The position numbers and the translations under genes were made by a program. From positions 4,402,001-4,466,000 of the forward strand of contig CM074763.1 of the NCBI GenBank assembly GCA_037355855.1: a DNA stretch of 64,000 nucleotides. Direction: 5' to 3'. The DNA comes from Pseudo-nitzschia pungens. Lineage: Eukaryota; Bacillariophyta; Bacillariophyceae; Bacillariales; Bacillariaceae. Of the stretch, positions 10,333-21,407 are shown in pieces (positions within the stretch are counted from its first letter, which is position 1; each line of letters begins with the position of its first letter). The notes under the pieces were generated by a model. It was not told the origin of the DNA. It saw nothing but the letters and a program-made list of their open reading frames with translations, and made no database searches.

Positions 10333-10432
10333 GATGCGATTGCAACTGACATATGATGCTATTGCAACTCAAATATGATGCGATCGCAACTCAAATATGA
10401 TGCAATACCAACTGACATATGATGCGATCACA
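10288..10432. repeat. Short tandem repeat, 20-22 bp unit
   Basis: Seven or so imperfect copies of GATGCAATCGCAACTGACATAT. The unit length is not a multiple of three throughout, so it is not a coding repeat. Confidence 0.85.
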
Positions 10433-10779
10433 AATGAAACACAGCACTAACAACATCATGACACCGTGACAAAGGACTAGGATTGGTCCCCACTGTAATT
10501 TGACCAAATCAATCCAACAAGCAAACATACAGAATATGGTTTTGGATTTTGCTACTGTGTACTGCGTAGGAACTAAAATAGTAGTAAAAGGGCAACATTT
10601 TTTTTCGACTATATGGACTTAATTCTTAATGGGTAGGGTTGTGAATCGTACTGGACTCCTTGGATTCCATTAAAGAGTGCTTGAGAAATTAATTTGTTGG
10701 GTTGAGAAATTAATTTGTTGGGTTGAGATTCTTAAGAATGAACTGAAAAATTAATTTTGGGCTTGGGAATAATTTATGT
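10433..10779. other. Intergenic, no gene seen
   Basis: AT-rich sequence without a convincing ORF. It contains two adjacent copies of a 24-bp unit, TTGAGAAATTAATTTGTTGGG plus spacer, near 10682-10728. Confidence 0.5.
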
Positions 10780-10983
10780 GAGGTAGGGATTCTTGAGGTG
10801 ATTGAAATAATTTCAGTAGCAGTGATAGTAATAATAAATTGAAGACAAAAAAAGTGGAAGTGGGAAAATATTATTTGACAATAGCATGGGAATTTAAAAA
10901 GGGATTGATTAATTTGATTAGCTGATTGAAAAAATATTTGAGTCTTAAAAAAAAATGAGTCGGTGTTGATTTTTTTTTTGCTA
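10780..10983. repeat. Direct repeat R1, about 200 bp
   Basis: Starts GAGGTAGGGATTCTT and ends TTTTTTGCTA. It recurs at 13109-13308 with scattered substitutions. It is AT-rich with no ORF. The LINE-derived insert at 10994 landed at the end of this copy. Confidence 0.8.
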
Positions 10984-10993
10984 GTTGAGAGCA

Positions 10994-12951
10994 CAATTTG
11001 CGCGAAGCGCATTTTGTCCGACGTTCCGATGTTCCAGTACTAAAAATACGTAGCTTTCTACACAACTTTACCATGCGATATCTCGCTCCCTTATACACCC
11101 CCAATCACAACCCCAGGACCTACATGTATTAACCAAGACCTGCACTCTTCGTTTCTGCTACGGTTCAGTTGCTGGATGCTTCGTTTGGTTGCTTTGGTTG
11201 CCAATTCACCACTCGGCGGCCGATCGAGCAGCAGCAACAACCAACACAAAACCGACACATAATTTTCTACAGCACTTCCAGTACAGATACTACAGCAATT
11301 CACCACTCTTTTTCGATGTACGGTACTGCTTCGATCTGTTCCCAAGCTCCAACCAAGGCCCTTACGTATATCTTGCTATACTTAATGTTCTACACTGTTT
11401 CCAAGCTGCTTAAGTGATTCTCACTTAAAGTTCTTCCACTGTAGGAATATTTCTACACGAAATTCCAGATGTCATCTGTTTCCAAGTCTATTGCCCTGAT
11501 GGACCATAAGTGTTTTCGCTTATGGTCCTACTGTTTTCTGACCCAAGCCCCAAAGCCGCTAAGTACAGTTCACTTAAGGCTCTATCATCTACATAAACCT
11601 CTCAGGTGTACAGTATAAATGTCATCTGTTTCCAAGTCTACTGCCCTGCTGGACCATAAGTGTTTTCGCTTATGGTCCTACTGTTTTCTGATCCAAGCAC
11701 CAAAGCCGCTAAGTACAGTTCACTTAAGGCTCTACCATCCACATATACCTCTCAGGTGTACAGTATAAATGTCATCTGTTTCCAAGTCTACTGCCCGCTG
11801 GTCCATAAATGTTTTCGCTTATGGACCTACTGTTTTTTGACCCAAGCCCCAAAGCCGCTAAGTACAGCTTTTTAAGGCTCTCCTACCTACATAACCCTGT
11901 CAGGTGCACACTTCAACTGTCATCTGTTTTCAAGTCTACTGCCCTGTTGGACCATAAGTGTTTTCGCTTATGGTCCTATTGTTTTCTGACCCAAGCCCCA
12001 AAGCCGCTAAGTACAGTTTGTTTAAGGCTCTACCATCTACATATACCTCTCAGATGCACACTTCAACTGTCATCTGTTTTCAAGCCTACTGCCCTGCTGG
12101 ACCATAAGTGATATTCCCTTAGGTCCACCTGTTTTTCTGACCCAAGCCCCAAAGTCGCTAAGTAGTCTGTACTTAACGCACCACCACCTATATATACCCC
12201 TCCAGTTCACAGTACAGCTGCTACCTGTTTTCAAGCCTACAGCCCTGATGGTCCATAAGTGTTATCACTTAGAGCCCCTGTTTCCAAGCTACTACAGGAG
12301 AGCAAGTTCAAGTTCGAACAGAAGGCCAGCTGTTACGAATTTGAATTTGGTAGTAGGCTCCACTGCCTCTACGTGTTTCTGAATGTGCTACTATGAAGTT
12401 CGAACAGGAGGACAGCTGTTACGAATTTGGTAGCCGTACTATATGTACCATACAGTGGTAAGGAATGTGTTTGGGGCACTCGCATTACTGATGCTGCAAC
12501 ACAGCATGCTGAGACCAGTTTCGCTTGCGTCAGCTGACCACTTGCATTACTGATACTATGTATCTGAGGAAGGGTTTTGCTTGTGTCAGCTGACCACTCC
12601 AAGCATTACTGATGCTGTACAGCGGCATGCAAGGGACAGTTTTGCTTGTGTTTTTCCCTTTCACGTTCTTGTTACCCCCTCACCTGTACGACTTGCAACA
12701 GCAGAGTCTGTTGTGCTCTGGACTGGTTCGTTTTTTCCTGTTTCTTACCAAGGTTCGTTTGCAAAATAGTCGTCCTTACAACCTGGGGCCTATTCCCCAT
12801 GGTTGAGGCGGCGCGTCATTCTACAACTTGGGGCCTAACCTCTCTTCGATTGAGGCGACGATAAAGTCTGGTTACAGACTGAGTAGCTTTTAACCACCTT
12901 CGGTGGATTTTCCTACTTAAATAAGTATATTATTATTATTATTATTATTAT
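10994..12951 (+). mobile_element. ORF-less LINE-derived element with 19-bp TSD (copy 1)
   Basis: Flanked by the 19-bp TSD TTTTTGCTAGTTGAGAGCA (10975-10993 and 12952-12970), with an (ATT)n tail. Its first 60 bases (TTTGTCCGACGTTCCGATGTT region) match the 5' end of the LINE at 62322. Its 3' end has the same GTCTGGTTACAGAC hairpin (12866-12879), then CCACCTTCGGTGG (12894-12906) and the ATT tail. The body is a tandem array of 150-bp monomers, and there is no ORF of note. The shared ends indicate that it uses the LINE machinery. A second copy lies at 37818-39848. Confidence 0.9.
11470..12245 (+). repeat. 150-bp monomer array with hairpins
   Basis: Starts of TGTCATCTG fall at 11470, 11620, 11770, 11919 and 12069, with a more divergent copy near 12218, giving a 149-150 bp period. 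Four monomers hold a perfect stem of nine to ten pairs around an eight-base loop: 11501-11528, 11651-11678, 11800-11827 and 11949-11976. Three read GGACCATAAG...CTTATGGTCC; the one at 11800 reads GGTCCATAA...TTATGGACC, a compensatory change. Confidence 0.9.
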
Positions 12952-12970
12952 TTTTTGCTAGTTGAGAGCA

Positions 12971-13108
12971 TGAGGTAGTCCCTACGTCGCGATTGGGGTT
13001 GAGAATCGCGAGGGTTCTACGAATGGAGCTACATCAAAAATGAGCCAGGAATTCATCGCGACCCCCCAAATAAATTTTCAGAAAGGGTTGCGAAACAGTT
13101 TTCGGAGG
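12971..13108. other. Unique spacer between R1 and R2
   Basis: 138 bp after the LINE-derived insert; no gene is seen. The phrase AACAGTTTTCGGA recurs near 63700, just before the terminal LTR. Confidence 0.5.
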
Positions 13109-13308
13109 GAGGTAGGGATTCTTAAGGTGCTTGAAATAATTTTAGTAGCAGTGACAGTAATAATAAATTTAAGACAAAAAAGTGGAAGTGGGAAATTATT
13201 CTTTGACAATAGCATGAGAATTTAAAAAGGGATTGATTAATTTGATTCACTGATTGAAAAAATATTTGAGTCTTAAAAAAAAAGAGTCGGTGTGAATTTT
13301 TTTTGCTA
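13109..13308. repeat. Direct repeat R2, about 200 bp
   Basis: Second copy of R1 (10780-10983) in the same orientation, with roughly one change per ten bases. Followed by about 150 bp of unassigned sequence up to the LTR at 13462. Confidence 0.8.
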
Positions 13309-13461
13309 ATGCTGTATTGAAGGATGGGACATTCATACCCTGGTTCAAAACAGAGCACACTTCCTTTTCACCACCAAGGCAATGACAAGTATCTCCACCA
13401 CTTTACATGATACTTGTCTTATTTGTTATCTAAAATCTTACACCTGATCATTGGTTTTCAG

Positions 13462-14803
13462 TGTAACACGTTAAGGTAGAAATTTCTGAGTGGTATGAAT
13501 ATTGTGAATGTTTAGATACTTTACGGAATATTGTTATGCGAATTAAGAGTGGAAACATATAAAATTTGAGGTCGCGAGCATAGCCACATTTTGGCATGCT
13601 CTACCATAAATGTTGTTTCATTGTCGGTTCCCACGATTAGGCATATATCCTCTTCTGGGACTCGACCATAATAATTAGGACACATATTAAATGTATCCAT
13701 TACCGAAGATTATATTTGATTCCCCAAGCGGGATTTGGTTAATTATTCATTCGTGATCATAGAAACGCTACAGTGTCACATAGTGCCTCATGATTAAGCA
13801 AATGCCGGGATTAAGCACTCCAATGAATGGTGGATAGTTCTGATTGGTTCCCGGAGGCATCTGGTTCTCTAAATGGAGTTAGCTTCCGAATATTCACTGT
13901 TTTGACCACTGAGGGAGTCTTTTGCAGTTTAACGGTACCGTTGCTCTTTACTTGGACAATGGCGAATGGTCCTGTTTTTCGAGGTTGTAGTTTATCTGGA
14001 TCTGGTTCTTGCATCCATACCTTTTCATTGAGTTTGAAGGTATGTTCCTTATGCTTGGCGTTATCTCTGAGCAGGGCCTTGTTAATTCCTTGCTGTCGAA
14101 GTTGCTGTAGCGCTAACAGGTTCAATGTTAGTGGTAGATCAACTAGCATGTCTCGATCAAATACTAGGGACCCTGGGGATGCTTGTAAAGCAGCATTAAC
14201 AGCACATCTGGAGGCATGCATGCAAGTCGCGAGAGCATTATCCATGAGCTGACTAGCTCTGGTATTTGCTTGTGGAGGATTGACATGTACCAGGACTCAT
14301 AGAATATCAGCAACTGTGTGATGGACTTGCTCACATATGGCATAAGACTGTGGATTCTTGACTGTGGTAGGAATGGATTGGATCCCATACTGCTTGAGGG
14401 TAGTCTGGAACTCAGCTCCTAGGAATTCTCCACCATTGTCATGGACGCATCTGATAGGTCTTGGGTATCTTGAGAGCCAGCAGTTCTTGAACTGATCTGA
14501 TACATGCTAGGAGGACTTGTCTCTGATTCTGATAATCTCAAGTAGGTTCGTGATTGGATCAATGCAGGTTAGGGCCTTGAAGTTATGGTTCTTGTCTTGG
14601 GCTGTAATCTTCCAAGGGCCAATGAGATTGACATGTACTTCATTGAATGGCACTGATGGGGCTTCTTTTGGAGGGAGCTTCCCATATTTGGAATGTTGGT
14701 TCTTGTATTTGATGCAGTTATCGGGGCAGATGTAGGTTTTGCATTTAGCGTCTAAATTGTCTGCATAGAACCTATTTGATATAGTCTTGTAAACAGTCAC
14801 TGG
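13462..14803 (-). mobile_element. Truncated gypsy family A copy: 3' LTR plus integrase remnant
   Basis: The LTR at 13462-13780 (TGTAACACG to GTGTCACA, 319 bp) is followed on the minus strand by pol 3'-end sequence up to about 14803, where similarity stops. There is no second LTR. The sequence is more diverged than the other family A copies. Confidence 0.82.
13811..14803 (-). pseudogene. Gypsy integrase remnant
   Basis: 14507-14800 encodes the integrase zinc-binding region (CKTYICPDNCIKYKN) and the segment around the first catalytic position, where HVNLIGPWKI has Asn in place of the expected Asp. 13811-14245 encodes the C-terminal region with DPDKLQPRKTGPFAIVQV. Between them the frame is broken by stops and a frameshift. 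It is collinear with the intact pol at 33068-36847. Confidence 0.8.
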
Positions 14804-15668
14804 AGGCTAAAACCTGTAGCCCTGGTACAGTTCTCTGCAGAGGAACCTTAGCACAGGGACCTTAGCACAGGGACCTTAGCATCCTGGAGAGGTGGATAAA
14901 TCAACACATGCACTTAACACAAAATCAATCACAGTATTGATTTTGCTCTATTGATTTTTTCATGTACTCAAGCCGAGCTCCAACATAGGTGCAAAACTGT
15001 ACTAGTACTAGTACTTGTGCTTTTTCTAAAAAAACACATGCTTTTTCCTCAAAGCACATGGTTTCTTGTTCAGACTTGCACTTTTTGCTTCAAAAAAGCA
15101 CTTTCAGACAAAAATATATGCTTTTACACAAAACATGCACAAGAAAGTGGGACTTTTTCAGTCTTGCCAAACTCATGCTTTTTGGGAACAAAAAAAGGTT
15201 ACTTTTCCAGGGGAATAATAAATTGAAAGGGGAGAACCCCAAATGGAAAGAAATAGTTTTTTGCTCCAAATTAATTGCAAGAAATGTTGTGCCATAGTAT
15301 TTGTTTGTTCCAGAGGGCCCTGCCAATGTATCTCTTCCTGTTTAGTGGTGGCTGTCTGAATAGTAAGTGGGAACTCCAGAGTATGTATGCTGACTCAGTG
15401 TTCTGTTGTGCTCATGGTAGTAAGGTTCTAGTCCTCTATGTTCCAACACTAGTTTTTCATGGCAATTACTTACTTCTTGCTGCCTGATGAATTCTAAGAA
15501 TGGATCATGCTCTCCTGGCTACTATTTTGTGATGAATGGAGAAGGACAATAATGAAAGGTCATTCCTCTTTCACACGAAATGCATCAGAGACCAGTGATG
15601 AAATCACGTCACTTAAGATCATTATTTTTTGGACAGTGTTTCAACTTTTAAGCTTCAGAGATGATGAT
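14804..15668. other. Unassigned interval between two gypsy elements
   Basis: No convincing gene. It contains a short tandem repeat of GGACCTTAGCACA (14850-14882) and AT-rich sequence with several GCACATGCTTTTT-like phrases (15020-15130). ORFs of about 100 codons here lack any recognisable motif. Confidence 0.5.
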
Positions 15669-15673
15669 CATAC

Positions 15674-15862
15674 TGCCGTGCACCAGAATACAGTCACGAG
15701 TATACATGGGACTGGATTCAGGATAAGGATAAAAACAATTGGCGAGCCGATAGAATCGCCGATCCAGAGAGCTCTTAGAACTGTAGCAGATAGACTAACC
15801 ACTAGAGCTCACAATTTGCATATCACTACTATTCTAATCACTAGTAGACCCGGGGTATGGCA
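15674..15862 (+). repeat. 5' LTR, family B
   Basis: 189 bp, TG...CA; TSD CATAC precedes it. Followed by a 600-bp leader (15863-16469) without a gene. Confidence 0.92.
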
Positions 15863-16469
15863 AGAACTAAGGAAGACCGACCCCAGCAGCAGTTAGCGTC
15901 CGGATAGGGGAGCAGCAGCAGCAACAGAGACACCTAAGTACCTAAACAGGACCATGGTCGACAAAAGGGAATAATCGAAACATTCGAAAACACACACTGA
16001 AAAAGTGACACATAATCCAGTGAGTGGACTAATTGGACCAACACTGAGTGGATGGACAGACCGAACAGGGTATGCCAACCAAAAACGTAATATACGGATA
16101 TCCGGAAAGGTATATAATGAATGCCCAAACACCACTAATCCCATGGGACGACAGGAAGTGGGACCGGCCCGGTGAATGCTTAACACGGAAGCAACGCCGG
16201 AGAACCACGGGAATCGAATCCCACAAAATAAAAACAGAAACAACTCCGGGGAACCACAGGATTCCCGGGAGGTAAAGAGAGAAACAACTCCCACCACTGG
16301 ACAAACCAGGGGGAAAATCAGTTATAACACGAGTTATCACAAGAGCAGCCTAATCCAGAACTGAAAACTGGAAAAACTGGAGCAATCATTCTTGCTCAGT
16401 TCAGCACAAAACAACAAAGATAACAGAAATAGTGTAACTAAATTAAGTAAAATAACTGATTAACCCACC

Positions 16470-17933
16470 ATGGCGTCTAAAGGAACCAAATTGAAACCCT
16501 TTAACATCATTCGGGAGGACTGGCCAGAAGACGCCACCGCCGTAAAAATGAGTGTAGACAGCGCGAAGGGTGGGATCGCATTCAGCGACTACCTTAAGGT
16601 TCTCAATGGTACGGAGAGACCAGAACTCTTCATCATTTGGAAGAGGGACTTTGACCAGAAAATTGCTGGCAATGACAAACTCCACGGAGACCAAAAACTG
16701 GACGTCCTACAGAGAATTCTCTCTGGGGAGGCACTAGCCCTTGTCCAGAGGACGCTCGCTCGGACTTTTTACGCCGAACCGAAGCACAAGATCCATCACA
16801 CCAAACGAGTGCAGAAAAAGATCCAGGAAATCGAAAAACGCGATCAAGCCAGCATCCTCTTATCGATGGGGCAAGATGCCACCGAAACTCCCACGGGAGC
16901 CGCCAAGGAGAAGGCAAAGGAGAAATCTCCCAACGCCGACAAAACCAAACCGACTGCCACGGCAAACTCGGATGAGGAAACAGAGCCAGAGGAATTGGCT
17001 CCAATCCCAAAGAAAAGCGTCCCCAACGCTCTCACCCAGTACTACCAATCAGCGGAGTACAGGAAAGATGTCATGGAGGAATGCATGCATGTCCTCAAGC
17101 TCAAAATCTTTGGCAATGACCAAAACGGCAAACCCTCATATATTATCCTCCGTCGATTCATGCGAGGAATGTGAGTGGAACTCAAACATGGCATACGAGC
17201 CTGGGCCAACCGAATGGCCGAATTACAAAGCTACCTACCAGAGTGCCTCTGGGAATGCGGCAGCGACCAAGTGGAAACACCAACCAGCTTCACACCAGGA
17301 GAAATGAAGGAAATATTGGATTCCAACATGACCCACTCCCAGCGCGAGAAGCTGGAACACATTGGATGGGACCTCTACACCCACTCCTATAACACCACTA
17401 TCGACAAGCTCGAGAACCTGGAAACCACCATCCGAAAGGAGGCGGTCCTCCAGCAGCGCATCACCGACCTCGAGAAGCAGAACGGCGGCGCCAAGAAGAC
17501 TCCCAAGAACGCATCTGGGGGAGGACACCAAGGGAAGTCCCCTGGCAAAAAGAAGCGCCCTATGGATAACGGCAACAAACAGCTATGCAAGACCTGTGGC
17601 AAGGTCCACGCCGGCAAATGCTGGAAACTAACTGGTGGTCCCCCCAAGAAGGGAAAGTTTACTGGTGGTCCCCCCAAGAAGGGAAAGTTTGACCGGGAAA
17701 CCATCAACTTGGTGAAGGAGCATTTTGTGGCAAAAGACGACTCAGATTCTGAGCAGTATTCCAAATCCCACTGGGGAAGGAACCTATCAAACCACGAGTA
17801 CTCTTATGTACTGGCCACGGCCCAAGCTGACCATGAGGTTTCCGATGATGAGATAAACATCTCCGAACGCGAACTCAAAGAGTACAGAAGAAAGTACAGG
17901 AAGACCTTTAAAAAGAAAGGATCCCACAACTGA
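16470..17933 (+). pseudogene. gag: Gypsy family B gag with one nonsense codon
   Basis: The frame opens at the ATG at 16470 (MASKGTKLKPFN) and closes at the TGA at 17931-17933. It is interrupted by a TGA at 17172-17174, where the sister copy reads Arg (FMRGMRVDLKHG), as expected for decay of an Arg codon. A short zinc knuckle, CKTCGKVHAGKC, lies near 17588. A 30-bp in-frame tandem duplication (TGGPPKKGKF twice) at about 17630-17690 is absent from the sister copy. The stop at 17931 is followed at once by the pol ATG in the same frame. Confidence 0.85.
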
Positions 17934-20900
17934 ATGACCGATACCATCCACACCGGACCTCGCATCATCAACAGATTTGCGGATGTCTGTGTGGAGGTAT
18001 TGGACCACAAGGGAAGGGGAAAGATGCTCCGGGGTCTATTAGACTCTGGTTGCTCCAAATCCATCATACTAAGGCAATTTGTCGACCGAAGTCAACTAAC
18101 GAACCGAGACCAAAGATCTGTCACCTATAATACCTATGGGGGCAAGTTCCCAACCAAGTCTGCGGCTTCAGTGGGACTAAGGCTGATAGAATTTTCAAAC
18201 TCCAAGACCATCAAATGGACATTCCAAGTGGATGAATACCATCACCATGAGGAGGTGCCCTATGACATGATTATAGGATCCGACATGATGGCGCAACTGG
18301 GACTGGATATAAAATACAGCTCCCGAACACTCGAATGGCAGGGCGACTCCATCCCCATGAAGGGAATGGGGGAGCTTGCTGACCCGGACAAATGTGAGGC
18401 AGTATTCTTTGCCAACACACAGAGTCCAATCCTCCAACAGGAGGAAGAGAGGCAATCCAAAATTCTGGACGCAGATTACTCCAAGGTAGATATCGACACG
18501 ATGGTCAACAACCTGGAGATTACGGACGAGTCCAAGGAAGCCTTAAAGAAAACACTAAAGAAATTCCCAACACTCTTTGGAGGAGGTCTGGGACTACTCA
18601 AAAATATAGAACCGGTGTCCATTGAACTCCAACCAGGGGTCAAACCGGTTCGGCAGAGGTACTATTCCGTACCCCATGCCTTTGAACAAGCACTTCAAAA
18701 GGAGATCACCAGGCTCTGTGATATTGGAGTCCTGGAAAAACTCCCCCACGATGATGATTCACCGTGGGCGTCCCCCACATTCTGTCAACCAAAGAAGACA
18801 GGCCATATTTGGGTCCTCACAGACTTCCGGAAAATGAACGCAGCCATCCAGAGGAAGCCGTTCCCACTACCGCGAATAGGGGAAACAATCCAAAGACTAC
18901 AAAAGTTCAAGTCCGCTACGGCACTCGACTTGTCCCAAGGATATTATACCATTCCCATTTGCAAGGAGAGCCAAAAGATCTGCTCTACCATTTTGCCATG
19001 GGGAAAATATGCCTACAAGAGATTGGCAATGGGAATTGTTTGTGCACCGGATATCTTCCAATCCGTCATGATGAACCTACTAGGTGATCTGGACTACGTC
19101 CTGGTCTATATTGATGATATTCTAATCATTCAGCGAGAAGGCGAATCTGAACAGGATCACCTCAACAAAATCGACCCAGTCCTACAAAGACTCGATGATG
19201 CTGGATTTCGGGCCAACCTCCGGAAATCCTTCTTCATGCAAAAAGAAGTGGAATACCTAGGGTTCTTCTTAACAACAGAGGGCATCCAACCCCAGCCGAA
19301 GAAGCTGGAGGCGATGAAGCGGCTGGAAGCCCCCAAGAACACCAAACAACTCAAGATGTTTCTTGGGATGGTAAATTTCTACAGGGATATGTGGAAGCGG
19401 CGTTCCCACATCCTGGCCCCCCTAAACAAACTGGCAGGGAAGAAGGGCAAAATGAACTGGTACTGGGGTCCAGCAGAGCAGAAAGCTTTCATGGAGGCGA
19501 AAAGGATGCTCGCAGACGAAGCAAAGCTTGCATTCCCGGACTTTATGAAACCATTTCACCTCTACTCAGACGCCAGTGACAGGCAACTGGGAGCAACGGT
19601 ATGCCAAGATGGCAAGCCCCTTGGATTCTACACCCGGAAGCTGAACTCGGCGCAGCTCAACTACACTGTTGGAGAAAAAGAACTCCTGGGCATAGTAGAA
19701 GGCCTAAAGGCATTTGAAGGAATCCTACGAGGACAAGATGTGACTATTCACACAGACCACCTTAACCTGCTCTACCAGCAGATGCCCACCCAAAGAATGG
19801 TCCGGTGGAGACTCCTTATGGAGGAGTTCCATCCGGTGGTCAAGCATGTTGCTGGCAAAGATAATGACGCAGCAGACGCCCTGTCTCGACTGGACACCAC
19901 GGATGACCCAGCAGACACAGTGGAATGGCTACCGCCAAATAAGCCCCTCACCTACGCGGATGAGGAAGAGCACCTCCGGCAACTCCTATTCCCACTTGGA
20001 GAGGAAGCGCCGGAAGAATTCCAGGGCAATAGTGCATTCCCACTTGCCCCGGACATGATTCAGTTCTACCAACAACAGGACACGGAAATCATGAGCGCTC
20101 TGGAAAAAGACAACGGACTGACCACCAAAAATGTGGAAGGTTACAGTCTAATCCATAAGGAAGGGAAGATTCTGATCCCGGACAAACTCAAAGACAGAGT
20201 AATGGAATGGTACCACAGCATGCTGGTCCATCCCGGAGAAAAGAGAATGGAACAGAGCATCCGATTGGTGTTCACCTGGAAAGGCCTACGGAAGGACGTT
20301 CAGGACCTCTGCAAACACTGCCACACGTGTCAGATGTTCAAAAAGAGTGGCCGGAAGAAGTATGGACTACTGCCGGAGAAAGCAGTCGAGGTTACAAAAT
20401 GGCAAAGGGTCAATGTGGACCTTTGGGGACCTGCAACTGTCCACAACAAAAACGGTAAAGACTACCATATCCATGTTCTCACCATGGTGGACCCAGTGAC
20501 CGGATGGTTTGAACTGGCTCATCTGAAGGACTCCCCAAATGCAGCAGAAACTCAACGATTGTTGGACAGTACCTGGCTAGCAAGATATCCGCGCCCAAAG
20601 GAAATTGGCGTTGATGGCGGGAGTGAGTTCAAAGCAGAGTTCCAAGAGCTCTGCGACAACATGGGGATGAAAAGAAAGCCCAGTGGCGCTTGGAACCCAC
20701 AATCTAACTCAGTGCTGGAAAGAATCCACCAGGTGCTGAAGGACTGCCTATTGTCCTTTAACCTGGAACAAAGGGACCTCCACGAGAAGGACCCCTTTGA
20801 GGAGTTCACTACCAAGGCGGCATATGCTATCAGAAGCGCCATCCACACCACCCTGGGGTATTCCCCAGCACAATTGGTGTTTGGAAGGGACATGTTTATG

Positions 20901-21200
20901 CCTGTGAATTTCCCAGTGGATTGGGAAACAATCCAAGCAAGGAAACAAAAGAGTATCCAAAAGAGTAACATCAGGGAGAACCGGAAGAGGATCCCCCATG
21001 TCTATAAGGAAGGAGACTATGTCACCCTGGAAAGGAAGGGCATTATTCCGAAACTATCCTTCCCACGGCAAGGACCTTACAAGGTGCTCAAGGCCCATGA
21101 CAATGGAACTGTGACTATTGAAACTGCTCCCTTTGTAACCGACCAGGTTAATATCAGGAGAGTTCATCCCTATTATTGCAGGGATCCAATTAAATCGTAG
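17934..21200 (+). CDS. pol: Gypsy family B pol polyprotein
   Basis: 1088 codons, intact. Protease: LLDSGCSKS near residue 35. RT: LTDFRKMN, then LVYIDDILII near residue 390. RNase H: LYSDASDRQLGA near residue 545. Integrase: HPGEKRMEQS...CKHCHTC zinc site, then Asp in VDLWGPA, Asp in GVDGGSEF and Glu in SVLERIHQ, ending in a GPY-type C-terminal motif (RQGPYKVL). This is the PR-RT-RH-IN order of Ty3/gypsy. The start ATG follows the gag TGA directly. One substitution in the RT (GHIWVL here, GDIRVL in the sister copy) probably impairs function. Confidence 0.93.
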   Translation: MTDTIHTGPRIINRFADVCVEVLDHKGRGKMLRGLLDSGCSKSIILRQFVDRSQLTNRDQRSVTYNTYGGKFPTKSAASVGLRLIEFSNSKTIKWTFQVDEYHHHEEVPYDMIIGSDMMAQLGLDIKYSSRTLEWQGDSIPMKGMGELADPDKCEAVFFANTQSPILQQEEERQSKILDADYSKVDIDTMVNNLEITDESKEALKKTLKKFPTLFGGGLGLLKNIEPVSIELQPGVKPVRQRYYSVPHAFEQALQKEITRLCDIGVLEKLPHDDDSPWASPTFCQPKKTGHIWVLTDFRKMNAAIQRKPFPLPRIGETIQRLQKFKSATALDLSQGYYTIPICKESQKICSTILPWGKYAYKRLAMGIVCAPDIFQSVMMNLLGDLDYVLVYIDDILIIQREGESEQDHLNKIDPVLQRLDDAGFRANLRKSFFMQKEVEYLGFFLTTEGIQPQPKKLEAMKRLEAPKNTKQLKMFLGMVNFYRDMWKRRSHILAPLNKLAGKKGKMNWYWGPAEQKAFMEAKRMLADEAKLAFPDFMKPFHLYSDASDRQLGATVCQDGKPLGFYTRKLNSAQLNYTVGEKELLGIVEGLKAFEGILRGQDVTIHTDHLNLLYQQMPTQRMVRWRLLMEEFHPVVKHVAGKDNDAADALSRLDTTDDPADTVEWLPPNKPLTYADEEEHLRQLLFPLGEEAPEEFQGNSAFPLAPDMIQFYQQQDTEIMSALEKDNGLTTKNVEGYSLIHKEGKILIPDKLKDRVMEWYHSMLVHPGEKRMEQSIRLVFTWKGLRKDVQDLCKHCHTCQMFKKSGRKKYGLLPEKAVEVTKWQRVNVDLWGPATVHNKNGKDYHIHVLTMVDPVTGWFELAHLKDSPNAAETQRLLDSTWLARYPRPKEIGVDGGSEFKAEFQELCDNMGMKRKPSGAWNPQSNSVLERIHQVLKDCLLSFNLEQRDLHEKDPFEEFTTKAAYAIRSAIHTTLGYSPAQLVFGRDMFMPVNFPVDWETIQARKQKSIQKSNIRENRKRIPHVYKEGDYVTLERKGIIPKLSFPRQGPYKVLKAHDNGTVTIETAPFVTDQVNIRRVHPYYCRDPIKS

Positions 21201-21218
21201 CAGTACCATGGAGGAGCA

Positions 21219-21407
21219 TGCCGTGCACCAGAATACAGTCACGAGTATACACGGGACTGGATTAAGGATAAGGATAAAAACAATTGGCGAGTCGATAGAA
21301 TCGCTGATCCAGAGAGCTCTTAGAACTGTAGCAGATAGACTAACCACTAGAGCTCACAATTTGCATATCACTACTATTCTAATCACTAGTAGACCCGGGG
21401 TATGGCA
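21219..21407 (+). repeat. 3' LTR, family B
   Basis: 189 bp with about four differences from 15674-15862. It is preceded by a purine-rich tract (ATGGAGGAGCA) suited to plus-strand priming and followed by the TSD CATAC. Confidence 0.92.

Larger units (their letters stand above)
15674..21407 (+). mobile_element. Gypsy family B element, near complete but defective
   Basis: LTRs of 189 bp (15674-15862 and 21219-21407, TGCCGTGC to TATGGCA) are flanked by the TSD CATAC (15669-15673 and 21408-21412). The two LTRs differ at about four positions. Gag and pol are in one frame on the plus strand. Compared with the copy at 45913-51774, about 140 bp is missing directly after the 5' LTR, which removes the primer-binding region, and gag has a nonsense codon. 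It lies about 530 bp upstream of the amidase start. Confidence 0.93.

Noticed and set aside
10288..10432. CRISPR-like array
   Set aside because: The 20-22 bp units are contiguous with no unique spacers, and the setting is eukaryotic.
14951..15297. Two overlapping ORFs of about 90-100 codons
   Set aside because: They lie in low-complexity AT-rich sequence and overlap each other in different frames; nothing favours either.
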